A stretch of DNA of 64,000 bases from Linanthus parryae. Its lineage: Eukaryota > Streptophyta > Magnoliopsida > Ericales > Polemoniaceae. The position numbers and the translations under genes were made by a program. Location of the stretch: contig JALGPY010000009.1 of the NCBI GenBank assembly GCA_023055425.1, forward strand, positions 20,109,775 to 20,173,774, written 5' to 3'. How positions within the stretch are numbered: the stretch's first letter is position 1; each line of letters begins with the position of its first letter. A model generated the notes under the pieces. It was not told the DNA's origin. It ran no database searches and worked only from the letters and a program-made list of their open reading frames with translations. Positions 45,684-57,043 of the stretch are shown here, piece after piece.

Positions 45684-45911
45684 GAGGCTGTGATGATCAA
45701 TCTTCTTCCGGGGGTTCTGATCTGAGAGTTCAGTGGTATCCGATCCATTTCTTGGCGGGGCAACAAGGAGGCCAGTGCGGGATAAGAAGAGATTGTTACT
45801 TATGTGTCTCTCTCCTGTTTCTCTTACTAGAGAGCCTCCTTTAGTTGCAGCCGTGATGGAGTCAGTGGAAGTGCCCTTCTCAGCCTGCTCACCACAACAG
45901 ATCTGAGTCTC
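45684..45911 (+). ncRNA. Candidate box C/D-like unit, type 3
   Basis: GAGGC (45684-45688), GTGATGA following, CTGA (45903-45906), GTCTC (45907-45911). The stem is complete with one G.U pair. Confidence 0.35.
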
Positions 45912-47214
45912 ATGGGCATGTATTTTTCTACCCAGATGGACAATACACGGAATTTGGTGGGTTAGTTTGGAAATCTGTTACTGGTTAGTCCCTCTCCCCA
46001 ATCAGAATTTGGTGAATTATTCTGGTTTAGAATTGAGAATCTTGATCTGATGCTCTTAATGATGTGAATTGAACTTTTTTGCAATTTGGAATTGATACTT
46101 ACACTAGTTTATTGTCTTTGTGCTCCCTTTTTAGTTAGCAGCAGTAGTTGACAATGACCATAGATTTTATTCTCTTTGGTTCAGATATTTGAACCATTTC
46201 ACGGTGAGGTAACAAGGAGGCCAATGCAAATAGATGGATTAGAGCTAGGCCACATCATTTACTCTAAGAGCAAACAAAAATTTCTCCAATGCAAGTCAGG
46301 AAGAGATTAGTTCTTTATCCCTATCTTCTCTTACTAGACAGCCTCCTTTAGTTGCAGCCATGCTGATTTCTGGTAATGTCCATTCTTGAGGGTATCATGC
46401 TGGTAAAGTGCCATATGGCAGGTGAACAAGTTATGTCCCGTTGACTAGTAGTATTGGAGATTCTCTTAGCTAATGTTAAAGGCTGTTTGTTACCAGCTTA
46501 AACATAAACGAAAAGTGAAAAAGAGGATGAGGCTTGAACAGAGAGATGGTAAGTTTCAAGGGGGTGGTTGCTCCTCTCTGCAACTTCGTTGATAATCAAA
46601 GCCAGTGATTTTTCATTTTCTTCAACAACCCTCAAATTACTTCTTTCTTGTTGCTGCTAGTCTGGTGCTACTAGTACTGCTATTACTTGAGGCTGTGACG
46701 ATATTTCTAAGGAGCCGATAATGTAACAGAGGTTGAGGCTGTTTGACCCATTTCTTGGCGAGGCAATTCCAAGGACATGAACTTTTCTATGGCCTCTCAT
46801 TTACCATGCCTCAACAAATTCTAGTTTCCAAACATAGCCATAGATAGAAGGAGAGAGAAAAATGATGGATTTGTCTCTTGGCCTTGTCTGTCTATTCAAA
46901 GACCAATTCGCCAGACGGGTAGCACGCCAATTCTTTCAAATTCATCTTGCTCTAAAACCCCAGAGTTGAGACCCAGAAATGGAGGAGGCATCTGCTGCTA
47001 CTTCTACTAGTCTCTCGGATACAACGAGAGATAGAGACAGAGAGATGTGGATGTTTCTGAGGGTGGTTGCCCATCTCTCTTCATGTATCTGTGTAGTAGC
47101 GCAAGATGAAGCCGATGATTTCATCTCTCTCTAAACAAATCAACCGCCCTCTTCCCTTGCTTGTTCATCGTCTTCTTCTTCTTCCTCGTCCGTCGTTGTT
47201 GCTGTTTTTGTTGG

Positions 47215-47216
<2 letters not shown>

Positions 47217-47257
<41 letters not shown>
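47217..47257. repeat. (ATT)n microsatellite in a type 1 unit
   Basis: About 14 ATT units at the point where other type 1 units have 5-7 (44.58, 51.51 and 54.29 kb) or 27 (60.48 kb). Confidence 0.9.
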
Positions 47258-47272
47258 GGTCGCCACCAAGAA

Positions 47273-47539
47273 GAGACAGTGAGGATAAATCTTCTTGTTC
47301 TGGGGGGTTCAGATCTGACGAAGTTGGGTATCCTCCTAATCCCTCTCCTGGCGGGGCAACTACAAGGTCGGCGGAGCTGGTCAGACAGGAGGAGGCTTCG
47401 GTCATCCATTCAATTGGTTCGTCCCTCTTCTCTCTTTTATACGCTCACTAGACGCCTCCTCCTGTATTTGCAGCCATGGTGGAATTAGTGATATTCACCC
47501 TTCTCAGCCTGATCACTTTGGTAAATAGATCTGAGTCTC
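47273..47539 (+). ncRNA. Candidate box C/D-like unit, type 1
   Basis: GAGAC (47273-47277), GTGAGGA (box C with T changed to G), CTGA (47531-47534), GTCTC (47535-47539). The stem is perfect. Confidence 0.3.
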
Positions 47540-47640
47540 TCTTCCCCTCTCTCCTCCATAGATACAGGCATGCATGGTTATATTTCGCTCATCCAAACAC
47601 CCCCAATGTAGTGGACCACTCCCTTTGAAAGCAGATGGTT

Positions 47641-47692
47641 CACACAAATTAGGTATCAAACTGATATGAACAGATACTACACTTGATCTTAC
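47641..47692 (-). pseudogene. U2 snRNA fragment (5' end missing)
   Basis: Minus-strand AAGATCAAGTGTAGTATCTG followed by TTCATATCAGTTTGATACC. The break at U2 nt ~20 is the same as at 45087, joined to the same GACAGAGAGACAGACAC repeat, so the truncation was inherited by both copies. Confidence 0.75.
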
Positions 47693-48216
47693 AGTGACAG
47701 AGAGACAGACACAGAGAGAGAGAATGATATTTGCTTTTGGCACTGTCATGAATCGATTAATCCTTTAATGGCACTGAGGGATTTTGTGCCTAACTAGAGG
47801 TTTAGTTTCTGTCTTTTACCGTGAATTTGCAGCCATTGTTGGGAGTTGGGACCACGGCTCTATCCTCTGATACTAGAAGTGAATTGAGGCCGATGTTGCT
47901 GCGACAATCAGAGATCCAAGAGCGAGAGGTGTGGATGTTTCTGAGGGTGGTTGCCATCTCTCTCTGTGGATGTCTTCGATACGGGCCTGTGATTTCAACT
48001 TCTCCCTCTTAAGTAAATCAACCATCCTCCAACTCCAAGCTGCTCTTCTGCTTGAGAGTTGTTACTGCTGCAGTTGCTGTTAGAAAGCCCATAAATTGGG
48101 TACGACCGGTGCAATTTTGCCTCATTATTGTTGGTATGCAACACCAGAGTTTTGATAAGCTGGAGGTATGCAATAAGTAATTAAGCCTTGTTATCATTGT
48201 TATTCACGAAGAACCA

Positions 48217-48443
48217 GAGGCTGTGATGATCAATCTTCTTCTGGGGTTCAGATCTGAGAGTTTAGTGGTATCCGATCCATTTCTTGGCGGGGTAACGAGG
48301 AGGCCAGTGCGGGACAGGAAGAGATTGATTCTTCTCTATCTCTCTTATGCTTCTCTTACTAGAGAGCCTCCTTTAGTTGCAGCCATGATGGAGTCAGTGG
48401 AAGCGCCCTTCTCAGCCTGTTCACCACAACAGATCTGAGTCTT
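48217..48443 (+). ncRNA. Candidate box C/D-like unit, type 3
   Basis: GAGGC (48217-48221), GTGATGA, CTGA (48435-48438), GTCTT (48439-48443). The outermost pair has become G-T, so the stem is weaker. Confidence 0.3.
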
Positions 48444-48689
48444 ATGGTCTATCTCTCCATAGACATGCATGTCTAATTTTCTACCCAGATGGAAAAATAC
48501 ACAGAATTTCGTGAATGAGTTTGGAAATCTTTTACTGGTTAGTCCCTCTCTCTCTCCAATCTGAATTTGATGAAATATTCTGGTTTAGAATTGGGAATTT
48601 TGATCTGATACTCTTAATTCTGTGAATTGAATCTTTCCAATTGGGATGTTTACTCTGGTTTATTTTATCCTTGTGCTCCCTTTTTAGTT

Positions 48690-48985
48690 TGTAATAGTAG
48701 TAGAAAGTGACGAGGCAGCAAGGAGGCTAATGCAAGGAGATAGATTAGAGCAAGACCACATCATTTACTCTAGAGCAAACAAAAATTTCTCCAATGCAAG
48801 TCAGGAAGAGATTAGTTCTTTATCCCTATCTTCTCTTACTAGACAGCCTCCTTTAGTTGCAGCCATGCTGTTTTTGGGCAATGTCCATTGTCCAGAATAT
48901 CAAGCTGGTAAAGTGCCGTATCGCAGGGGTGGTTTGAGCCATTTATCCTTATATTTTCTTTGGTTATGTACTCAATTCTATAATA
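48690..48985 (+). repeat. Type 4 unit with the ~60-bp insertion
   Basis: AATGCAAG at 48729-48736 and 48793-48800 brackets a segment beginning GAGATAGATTAGAGC and ending AAATTTCTCC. The same insertion is in the type 4 units near 46230, 53275 and 55930 and absent near 21490, 57620 and 63410. Confidence 0.8.
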
Positions 48986-49234
48986 TCTATGTTAACTAGT
49001 AGTATTGGAGATTCTGCCAATGTTAAAGGCTGTTTGTTACCAGCTTAAACAAAAACGAAAACTGAAAATGAGGATGAGGCTTGATCAGAGAGCTGGGAAG
49101 TTTCAAGGGGGTGGTTGCTCCTCTCTGCAACTTCGTTGATAATCAAAGCCAATGATTTTTCATAACTTCAACAACCCTCAAATTACTTCTTTCTTGTTGC
49201 TGCTAGTCTGGTGTTACTAGTACTGCTATTATTT

Positions 49235-49539
49235 GAGGCCATGATGATATTTCGAAGGAGCAATTAATGTAACAGAGGTTGAGGAGGTTTTTTAACCCAT
49301 TTCTTGGCGAGTTAATTCCGAGGACATGAACTTTTCTATTGCCCTCCATTTTCCTTTCCTCAAACAAATTCTAGTTTCCAGACATAGCCATAGATATAGG
49401 GACAGAGAAAGATGATGGATTTGTCTCTTGGCCTTGTCTGGGTAAGTAAATGTTCTACTGATTTGGCCTTGGATTTTTGCAGCCTTTGTGGGAACATCCA
49501 TCCTCTGATGCTAGAGTTGAACTACCAGATCTGAGCCTC
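49235..49539 (+). ncRNA. Candidate box C/D-like unit, type 5
   Basis: GAGGC (49235-49239), ATGATGA following one C, CTGA (49531-49534), GCCTC (49535-49539). Perfect stem and canonical boxes. The internal hairpin is weakened (loop CGAGTTAATT). Confidence 0.35.
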
Positions 49540-49579
49540 CTCATTATGAACTCCTTGCCTTTATCTGAGAAAAAATTAA

Positions 49580-50286
49580 GTCTCCGTTTGGTTGACAGCA
49601 AGATATTTTACGTCGCAAAAAATTTTGTGTGAAAAAGTTTTTTATCTGCAATCATTTTCCTGTGTTTGATTGACACTTGCCAAAACAGTGGGCGGTGACG
49701 GCAGTGGCAGTGATGTGGCGGTGGAGTTGGGCGGTAGTGGCGGTTCTTGGTGATGGGAATGTTAGTATGAGTTTTTGTCATGCCCCTTCACTCTCCGGAA
49801 AATGGCTTACGGATTGTAATTGTGTTAACCATTTTACATCAGTTACGTAAAACATTTTACAGGAAAAAAATGCTCCGTTTGGTTGGTGGTAAAACATTTT
49901 CCTGTAAATTTTTTCCCCTTGTTCTGGTGTTTTGGTGCTGTTTGGGTTGGAGGTAAAATATTTTCCTGTAAAATGTTTTCCATCAAATGATGTATAATGA
50001 TTTACACATTACAAATCCGTAAGCCATTTTTCGGAGAGTGAAGGAGCACAGCAACAACTCATACCAACACCTCCACCACTACTAACCACCGCTATCACCT
50101 ACCTCCACCACGACCCATCACCGCCGCCCACCTTCACTGCCACCCATCACAGCCGTCACGGTCCACCGTTTTGGCAAGTGTCAACCAAACACGAGAAAGT
50201 AATTGCATAGAAAACTTGTTAACACAATATTTTACGCTTAGAATACTTTCCCTTGTAAAACATTTTACTGCGAACCAAACAGAGCC
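49580..50286. mobile_element. Tourist-like MITE, 707 bp, inside the array
   Basis: The ends GTCTCCGTTTGG (49580) and CCAAACAGAGCC (ending 50286) are flanked by TAA on both sides (49577-49579, 50287-50289). Related empty sites at 51087 and 58269 read ACTAAGTGT without the insert, which confirms the borders. A foldback structure with GTAAAACATTTTCCTGTAAA/TTTACAGG-type arms fills the interior. The middle is a GGCGGTGGCGGT/CACCGCCGCCC inverted pair. Confidence 0.9.
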
Positions 50287-50289
50287 TAA

Positions 50290-51180
50290 GTGTCATGAAA
50301 TTTGGCACACTGAAGAAGTGAAAGTGTCCTTTCCCAAACTGATGGGGTGAAAGTGTCTTTTCCCTTTATTATGTGTTGAATATGTGCTGAAGATTGTGCA
50401 AACCAATACCAGTTATTCCCCTTGCTGGTATTGGCCCCGTTTGTATGAGCTAAACCATGAAAAATTGTCGGATTATAATTTAAAATAGGATGGGTTCAGA
50501 TTGCCAAACAGCCTCATTATTATTACGGTACCCCCTCTTTATCCCTACACCGAAAATGCTCTGTATTAAAACAGTGAAAATGTTGATGAAGCTTGAGCAG
50601 AGAGACGGGAAGTTTCAAGAGGTTGGTTGCCCCTCTCTGCAAGTTGGTTGATCCAAGAAGCTAATGATTTACATTTTCTTCAACAACCCTCCGATCACTT
50701 TTCTTCCGTGTTTGCGAGTCTGTATTAGTACTACTATTATTTGAGGCCATGACGATATTTCTAAGGAGTTACTAATGTAACAGAGGTTGAGGCTGTTTGA
50801 CCCATTTCTTGGCGAGGCAATTCCAAGGACATGAACTCTTCTATTGCCTTTCATTTTCCATTCCTCAACAAATTCCAGTATCCAGACATATAGCCATAGA
50901 TAGAGGGAGAGAGAAAGATGATGGATTTGTTTCTTGGCCTTGTCTGGGTAAGTAAATGTTCTACTGATTTGTCCTTGGATTTTTGCAGCCATTGTGGGAA
51001 CATCCATTCTCTGCTCTGTGCTAGAGTTGAACTACCAGATCTGAGCCTCCTCAGTATGAACTCCTTGCCTTTATCTGAGAAAAAAACTAAGTGTCCTGAA
51101 AATGTGGCACAATGAAGGGGTGAAAGTGTCCTTTCCCAAACTGGAAGGGGTGAATGTGTCTTTGCATCAAACTTGAGGGG
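50290..51180 (+). repeat. Extra type 5-like unit between repeats 2 and 3
   Basis: After the MITE come the 83-bp Tourist remnant (50433-50516), the hairpin segment (GCAGAGAGACGGG against CCCCTCTCTGC, near 50597) and a complete box C/D-like part. The layout equals 22364-22860 and 58440-59090. Confidence 0.8.
50743..51049 (+). ncRNA. Candidate box C/D-like unit, type 5 variant
   Basis: GAGGC (50743-50747), ATGACGA, CTGA (51041-51044), GCCTC (51045-51049). Perfect stem and altered box C. Confidence 0.3.
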
Positions 51181-51546
51181 GTCGAAGTGTCTTTTACCCT
51201 TTATTATATGTTGAATAAGGGCTCCCTAAATTCTGAAAAAACTCAAACCCAGAAATGAAGAATTTATCTTGGGGTGAGACCAGAGTTGAAACCCAGAAAT
51301 GAAGGAGGCATCTGCTGCTACTACTACTCTCTCAGATACGAGTAGAGATAGAGAGAGAGAGATGTGGATGTTCCTGAGGGTGGTTGCCCTTCTCTCTTCG
51401 TGTATCTGTGTAGTAGCACAAGATGAAGCCAATGATTTCATCTCTCGAAACAAATCAACCGCCCTCTTCCCTTCTGCTTCATCGTCGCCGTCGTTGTTGC
51501 TGCTGCTGCTGTTATTATTATTATTATTATTGGTCGCCACCAAGAA

Positions 51547-51798
51547 GAGTCAGTGAGGATAAATCTGGTTCTAGGGTTCAGATCTGATGAAGTTTGGTAT
51601 CCTCCTATCCCTCTCCTGGCGGGGCAACTAAATGTCGGCGTTGCTGGTCAGACAGGAGATGGAGGGCTTCGATCATCCATTCAATTGGTTCGTCCCTCTT
51701 CTCTCTTGTACTCACGACGCCTCCTTTAGTTGCAGCCATGGTGGATTTAGTGATATTCAACCTTCTCAGCATGATCATTGGTAATAGATCTGAGTCTC
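51547..51798 (+). ncRNA. Candidate box C/D-like unit, type 1
   Basis: GAGTC (51547-51551), GTGAGGA, CTGA (51790-51793), GTCTC (51794-51798). One stem mismatch and an altered box C; probably decayed. Confidence 0.2.
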
Positions 51799-51900
51799 TT
51801 CCCCTCTCTCCTCCATAGATACAGACATGCGTGGCTACATTTCGCTCATCCAAACACCCCCAATATACTGGACCACTCCCTTTGAAAGCAGATGGTTCAC

Positions 51901-51961
51901 AAATTAATCTGATAAGAACAGAAACTACACTTGATCTTAGCCAAAATCTCAAGAAAGGTAT
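51901..51961 (-). pseudogene. U2 snRNA 5'-end copy
   Basis: The minus strand starts exactly at the U2 5' terminus (ATACCTTTCTTGAG) and runs through GGCTAAGATCAAGTGTAGTT to TCTTATCAGATTAA. One change (GTAGTTT for GTAGTAT) falls just at the branch-site-pairing region. It lacks everything from stem-loop II on. Confidence 0.8.
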
Positions 51962-51997
51962 TCAATCGCTTTCCTTTCTCTGCTGCTGCTACTATTA

Positions 51998-52326
51998 GAG
52001 GCCATGATGATACTTTTTAATGGAGTTTCATGTATCAGAGGTTGCGAGTGTTTAAGACCCATTTCTTGGCGAGGCAATTTCATGGACAGGAACTGGAAGC
52101 ATTTATACATTTCTAATGAAATTACAGTCACAGAGAGACAGAGAGAGATAAAGAATACTATTTGCTTCTGGCATTGTCTTGTATTGATTCATCCTTTAGG
52201 GGCACTGAGTGATTTTGTGCCTAACTAGAGGTGTAGTTTCTGTCTTTTACCGTGAATTTGCAGCCATTGTTGGGACCTCTGCTCTCTCTCTCCTCTGATA
52301 CTAGAAGTGGACTCCACCAGTATCTG
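51998..52326 (+). ncRNA. Candidate box C/D-like unit, type 2 (U2-flanked)
   Basis: GAGGC (51998-52002), ATGATGA (52004-52010) and CTGA (52323-52326) are followed by GCCAG, so only the inner part of the stem can form. It lies 37 bp from the divergent U2 5' end. Confidence 0.25.
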
Positions 52327-52736
52327 AGCCAGAAGTGAATGAGGCTGTTGTTGCTGCGACAATCGGAGATCCAAGAGAGAGATGTGGATGTTTTTGAGGG
52401 TGGTTGCCCATCTCTCTCTGTGGACATCTTCGATACGGGCCTGTGATTTCATCTTCTATCTCTAATTAAATCAACCATCCTCCAACTCCAAGCTGCTCTT
52501 CTGCTTGAGAGTTGTTACTGCTGCAGTTGCTGTTAAAGAGCCCATAATTTGGGTACCACCGGTGCAATTTTGCCTCATTACTGTTGCTATGCAACATCAC
52601 AGTTTTTTTTGAAAAATTGTTTTTGTCGTTCACTTGAGCTACCACCCTAGCTGCTGCAACATCACAGTTTTCGATAAACTGCGGGGTGTGCAATAAGTAA
52701 TTAAGCCTTGGTATTATTGATGTTCACCAAGAACCA

Positions 52737-52971
52737 GAGGCTGTGATGATCAATCTTCTTCTGGGGGTTCAGATCTGAGAGTTCAGGGGTATCCGATCCA
52801 TTTCTTGGCAGGGCAACAAGGAGGCCAGTGCGGGATAGGAAGAGATTGATACTTATGTGTCTCTCTTCTGTTTCTCTTACTAAAGAGAATCCTTTAGTTG
52901 CAGCCATGATGGAGTCAGTGGAATTGCCCCCTCTCAGCATGTTCACCTTCACCACAACAGATCTGAGTCTC
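52737..52971 (+). ncRNA. Candidate box C/D-like unit, type 3
   Basis: GAGGC (52737-52741), GTGATGA, CTGA (52963-52966), GTCTC (52967-52971). The stem is complete with one G.U, and boxes are canonical. Confidence 0.35.
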
Positions 52972-54327
52972 TTTGTCTATCTCTCCATAGATATGTATGG
53001 AAATCTGTTACTGGTTAGTCCCTCTCTCCGATCAGAATTTGGTGAATTATTTTTGTTTACAATTGAGAATCTTGATCTGATGCCCTGAATGCTGTGAATT
53101 GAACCTTTTCCAATTGGGAATCTTGGTTTACACTAGTTTATTTGATCCTTGTGCTCCCTTTTTAGTTAGTAGTAGTAGTAGTAGACAGTGACGATAGATC
53201 TTCTTCTCTTTGGTTCAGATATGTAGGTTGGATGTTTGACCCATTTCATGGTGAGGCAACAAGGAGGCCAATGCAAAGAGATGGATTAGAGCAAGGCCAC
53301 ATCATTTACTCTAAGAGCAAACAAAATTTTCTTCAATGCAAGTCAGTAAGATAGTAGTTCTTTATCCCTATCTTCTCTTACTAGACAGCCTCCTTTAGTT
53401 GCAGCCATGCTGGTTTGGGCAATGTCCATTGTCCAGGATACCAAGCTGGTAAAGTGCCATATCGCAGGGGTGGTTTGTGTCATTTATCCTTATATTTTCT
53501 TTGAACAAGTTGTGTCCCGTTGATTAGTAGTATTGGAGATTCTCTTTGCCAATGTTAAAACCTGTTTGTTACCAGCTGAAAACATAAACGAAAAGTGAAA
53601 ATGAGGATGAGGCTTGATCAGAGAGATGGGAAGTTTCAAGGGGGTGGTTGCTCCTCTCTGCAACTTCATTGATAATCAAAGCCAGTGATTTTTCATTCTC
53701 TTCAACATTCCTCAAATTACTTCTTTCTTGTTGCTGCTAGTCTGGTGCTACTAGTACTGCTATTACTTGAGGCTGTGACGATATTTCTATGGAGCTGATA
53801 ATGTAACAGAGGTTGAGGCTGTTTGACCTATTTCTTGGCGAGGCAATTCCAAGGACATGATCTTTTCTATGGCCTTTCATTTACCATGCCTCAACAAATT
53901 CTAGTTTCCAAACATAGCCATAGATAGAAGGAGAGAGAAAAATGATGGATTTGTCTCTTGGCCTTGTCTGTCTATTCAAAGACCAATTCGCCAGACGGGT
54001 AGCACGCCAATTCTTTCGAATTCATCTTGCTCAAAAACCCCAGAGTTGAGACCCAGAAATGGAGGAGGCATCTGCTACTACTTCTACTAGTCTCTCGGAT
54101 ACAACGAGATATAGAGACAGAGAGATGTGGATGTTTCTGAGGGTGGTTGCCCATCTCTCTTCGTGTATCTGTGTAGTAGCGCAAGTTGAAGCCGATGATT
54201 TCATCTCTCTCTAAACAAATCAACCGCCCTCTTCGCTTACTGGTTCATCGTCGTCTTCTTCTTCTTCTTCGTCCGTTGTTGCTGTTGTTGGTGTTATTAT
54301 ATTATTATTATTGGTCGCCACCAAGAA

Positions 54328-54592
54328 GAGACCGTGAGGATAAATCTTCTTGTTCTGGGGGTTTGAGATCTGATGAAGTTTGGTATCCTCCAATTCCCTC
54401 TCCTGGCGGGGCAACTACAAGGTCGGCGGTGCTGGTCAGACAGGAGAAGGAGGGCTTCGATCATCCATTCAATTGGTTCGTGCCTCTTCTCTCTCTTATG
54501 CTCACTAGACGCCTCCTTTATTTGCAGCCATGGTGGGATTACTGATATTCACCCTTCTCAGCCTGATCACTCTGGTAATAGATCTGAGTCTC
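54328..54592 (+). ncRNA. Candidate box C/D-like unit, type 1
   Basis: GAGAC (54328-54332), GTGAGGA, CTGA (54584-54587), GTCTC (54588-54592). Perfect stem and altered box C. Confidence 0.3.
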
Positions 54593-54656
54593 TCTTCCCC
54601 TCTCTCCTGCATAGAGACACACATGCATGACCGCTCCCTTTGAAAGCAGATGGTTC

Positions 54657-54726
54657 ACATATCAGATATTAAACTGATAAGAACAGATGCTACACTTGAT
54701 CTTAGCCAGAATCCCGAGAAAGGTAT
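54657..54726 (-). pseudogene. U2 snRNA 5'-end copy (longest)
   Basis: About 70 nt on the minus strand from the U2 5' terminus (ATACCTTTCTCGG) through GGCTAAGATCAAGTGTAG and TCTTATCAGTTTAATATC to TGATATGTG. Differences from plant U2 include GATTCT in place of CCTTTT in stem I and GTAGCA for the branch-site-pairing GTAGTA. After TGATATGTG similarity fades. There is no TATA or upstream sequence element at the spacing of real plant U-snRNA genes. Confidence 0.88.
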
Positions 54727-54762
54727 GCAATCGCTTTCCTTTCTCTGCTGCTGCTACTATCA

Positions 54763-55070
54763 GAGGCCATGATGATATTTTTATGGATTTTCATCTATCA
54801 GAGGTTGCGAGTGTTTGAGACCCATTTCTTTGCGAGGCAATTTCATAAACAGGAACTGGAAGCATTTATACCTTTTCTAATGAAATTACACAGAGAGAGA
54901 GAGAATGATATTTGCTTCTGCCATTGTCTTGAATTGATTCATTCTTTAGGGGCACTGAGTGATTTTGTGCCTAACTAGAGGTGTAGTTTCTGTCTTTTTA
55001 CCGGAATTTGCAGCCGTTGTTGGGACCTCTACTCTCTCCTCTGATACTAGAAGTGGACTCCAGTATCTGA
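54763..55070 (+). ncRNA. Candidate box C/D-like unit, type 2 (U2-flanked)
   Basis: GAGGC (54763-54767), ATGATGA and CTGA (55067-55070) are followed by GCCAG, so the stem is partial. It lies 36 bp from the divergent U2 5' end. Confidence 0.25.
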
Positions 55071-55413
55071 GCCAGAAGTGAATGAGGCTGATGTTGCTGC
55101 GACAATCAGAGATCCAAGAGAGAGAGATGTGGATGTTTCCTAGGGTGGTTGCCCATCTCTCTCTGTGGATATCTTTGATACGGGCCTGTGATTTCATCTT
55201 CACCCTCTAGTTAAATCAACCATCCTCCAACTCCAAGCTGCTCTTCTGCTTGAGAGTTGTTAATGCTGCAGTTGCTGTTAGAAAGCCCATAAATTGGGTA
55301 CCACCGGTACAATTTTGCCTCATTATTGTTGGTATGCAACACCAGAGTTTCGATAAGCTGGGGGTATGCAATAAGAATTGAGCCTTGTTATCATTGTTAT
55401 TCACGAAGAACCA

Positions 55414-55640
55414 GGGGCTGTGATGATCAATCTTCTTCTGGGGTTCATATCTGAGAGTTTAGTGGTATCCGATCCATTTCTTGGCGGGGTAACGATGAGG
55501 CCAGTGCGGGACAGGAAGAGATTGATTCTTCTCTATCTCTCTTATGTTTCTCTGACTAGAGAGCCTCCTTTAGTTGCAGACATGATGAAGTCAGTGGAAG
55601 TGCCCTTCTCAGCCTGTTCACCACAACAGATCTGAGTCTT
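55414..55640 (+). ncRNA. Candidate box C/D-like unit, type 3
   Basis: GGGGC (55414-55418), GTGATGA, CTGA (55632-55635), GTCTT (55636-55640). Canonical boxes and a stem weakened to G.U pairs. Confidence 0.25.
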
Positions 55641-56425
55641 ATGGTGTATCTCTCCATAGACATGCATGTCTATTTTTCTTCCCAGATGGACAAATACACA
55701 GAATTTCGTGAATGAGTTTGGAAATCTTTTACTGGTTAGTCCCTCTCTCTCTCCAATCTGAATTTGGTGAATTATTCTGGTTTAGAATTGAGAATCTTGA
55801 TCTGATACTCTTAATTCTGTGAATTGAATCTTTCCAATTGGGATGCTTACTCTGGTTTATTTTATCCTTGTGCTCCCTTTTTAGTTAGTAATAGTAGTAG
55901 AAAGTGACGAGGCAACAAGGAGGCTAATGCAAGGAGATAGATTAGAGCAAGACCACATCACTTACTCTAGAGCAAACAAAAATTTCTCCAATGCAAGTCA
56001 GGAAGAGATTAGTTCTTTATCCCTATCTTCCCTTACTAATCAGCCTCCTTTAGATGCAGCGATGCTGTTTTTGGACAATGTCCATTGTCCAGAATATCAA
56101 GCTGGTAAAGTGCCATATCGCAGGGTAGGATTGTGCCATTTATCCTTATATGGTTATGTACTCAATTCTATACTATCTATGTTAACTAGTAGTATTGGAG
56201 ATTCTGCCAATGTTAAAGGCTGTTTGTTACCAGCTTAAAAAAAAACGGAAACTGAAAATGAGGATGAGGCTTGATCAGAGAGATGGGAAGTTTCAAGGGG
56301 GTGGTTGCTCCTCTCTGCAACTTCGTTGATAATCAAAGCCAATGATTTTTCATTTTCTTCAACAACCCTCAGATTACTTCTTTCTTGTTGCTGCTAGTCT
56401 GGTGCTACTAGTACTGCTATTATTT

Positions 56426-56709
56426 GAGGCCATGATGATATTTCAAAGGAGCAATTAATGTAACAGAGGTTGAGGAGGCTTTTTAACCCATTTCTTGGCG
56501 AGGCAATTCCAAGGACATGAACTTTTCTATTGCCCTCCATTTTCCATTCCTCAACAAATTCTAGTTTCCAGACATAGCCATGGATATAGGGAGAGAGAAA
56601 GATGATGGATTTGTCTCTTGGCCTTTTCTGGGTAAGTAAATGTTCTACTGATTTGTCTCTTGGACATCCATCCTGTGATGCTAGAGTTGAACTACCAGAT
56701 CTGAGCCTC
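56426..56709 (+). ncRNA. Candidate box C/D-like unit, type 5
   Basis: GAGGC (56426-56430), ATGATGA, CTGA (56701-56704), GCCTC (56705-56709). Perfect stem, canonical boxes and the internal CTTGG/CCAAG hairpin kept. A ~25-bp deletion removes the TTGCAGCCATTG segment. Confidence 0.35.
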
Positions 56710-57043
56710 CTCATTATGAACTCCTTGCCTTTATCTGAGAAAAACTTAAGTCTCCGTTTGATGTTTCTGAGGGTGGTTGCCCATCTGTCTCTGTGGATAT
56801 CTTCGATACGGGCCTGTGATTTCAACTTCTCCCTCTTAAGTAAATCAACCATCCTCCAACTCCAAGCTGCTCTTTTGCTTGAGAGTTGTTACTGCTGCAG
56901 TTGCTGTTAAAAAGCCCAGAAATTGGGTACCACCGGTGCAAGTTCGCCTTATTATTGTTGGTATGCAACATCAGAGGTTCGATAAAATTGGGTTATGCAA
57001 TAAGTAATTAAGCCTTGTTTTTGTTGTTATCCACGGAGAACCA

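Larger units (their letters stand above)
44185..46905 (+). repeat. Higher-order repeat 1 (types 1-2-3-4-5)
   Basis: The first full copy of the tandem array. Type 1 is at about 44270-44970, type 2 is shortened (45000-45290, with a U2-like piece), type 3 is at 45300-45920, type 4 at 46140-46435, and type 5 at 46440-46905 without its 3' end. Every segment has a collinear match in the next copies. Length is about 2.7 kb. Confidence 0.9.
46906..49579 (+). repeat. Higher-order repeat 2 (types 1-2-3-4-5)
   Basis: Collinear with repeat 1. The opening TCTATTCAAAGACCAATTCG is shared only with repeat 4 (53968), which suggests these two are sisters. Type 5 is complete and ends at the MITE insertion at 49580. 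Confidence 0.9.
51181..53967 (+). repeat. Higher-order repeat 3 (types 1-2-3-4-5)
   Basis: Type 1 is at 51240-51840, type 2 (with U2 piece) at 51850-52335, type 3 at 52340-52985, type 4 at 53165-53510, and type 5 at 53520-53967 without its 3' end. Length is about 2.8 kb. Confidence 0.9.
53968..56757 (+). repeat. Higher-order repeat 4 (types 1-2-3-4-5)
   Basis: Opens like repeat 2. Type 1 is at 54040-54630, type 2 with the best U2 copy at 54640-55080, type 3 at 55080-55650, type 4 at 55890-56185, and type 5 at 56190-56757. It ends in the first 11 bp of the MITE seen whole at 49580. Confidence 0.9.

Noticed and set aside
54657..54726. A functional U2 gene
   Set aside because: No Sm site, no stem-loops II-IV, a changed branch-site-pairing region, and no promoter elements.
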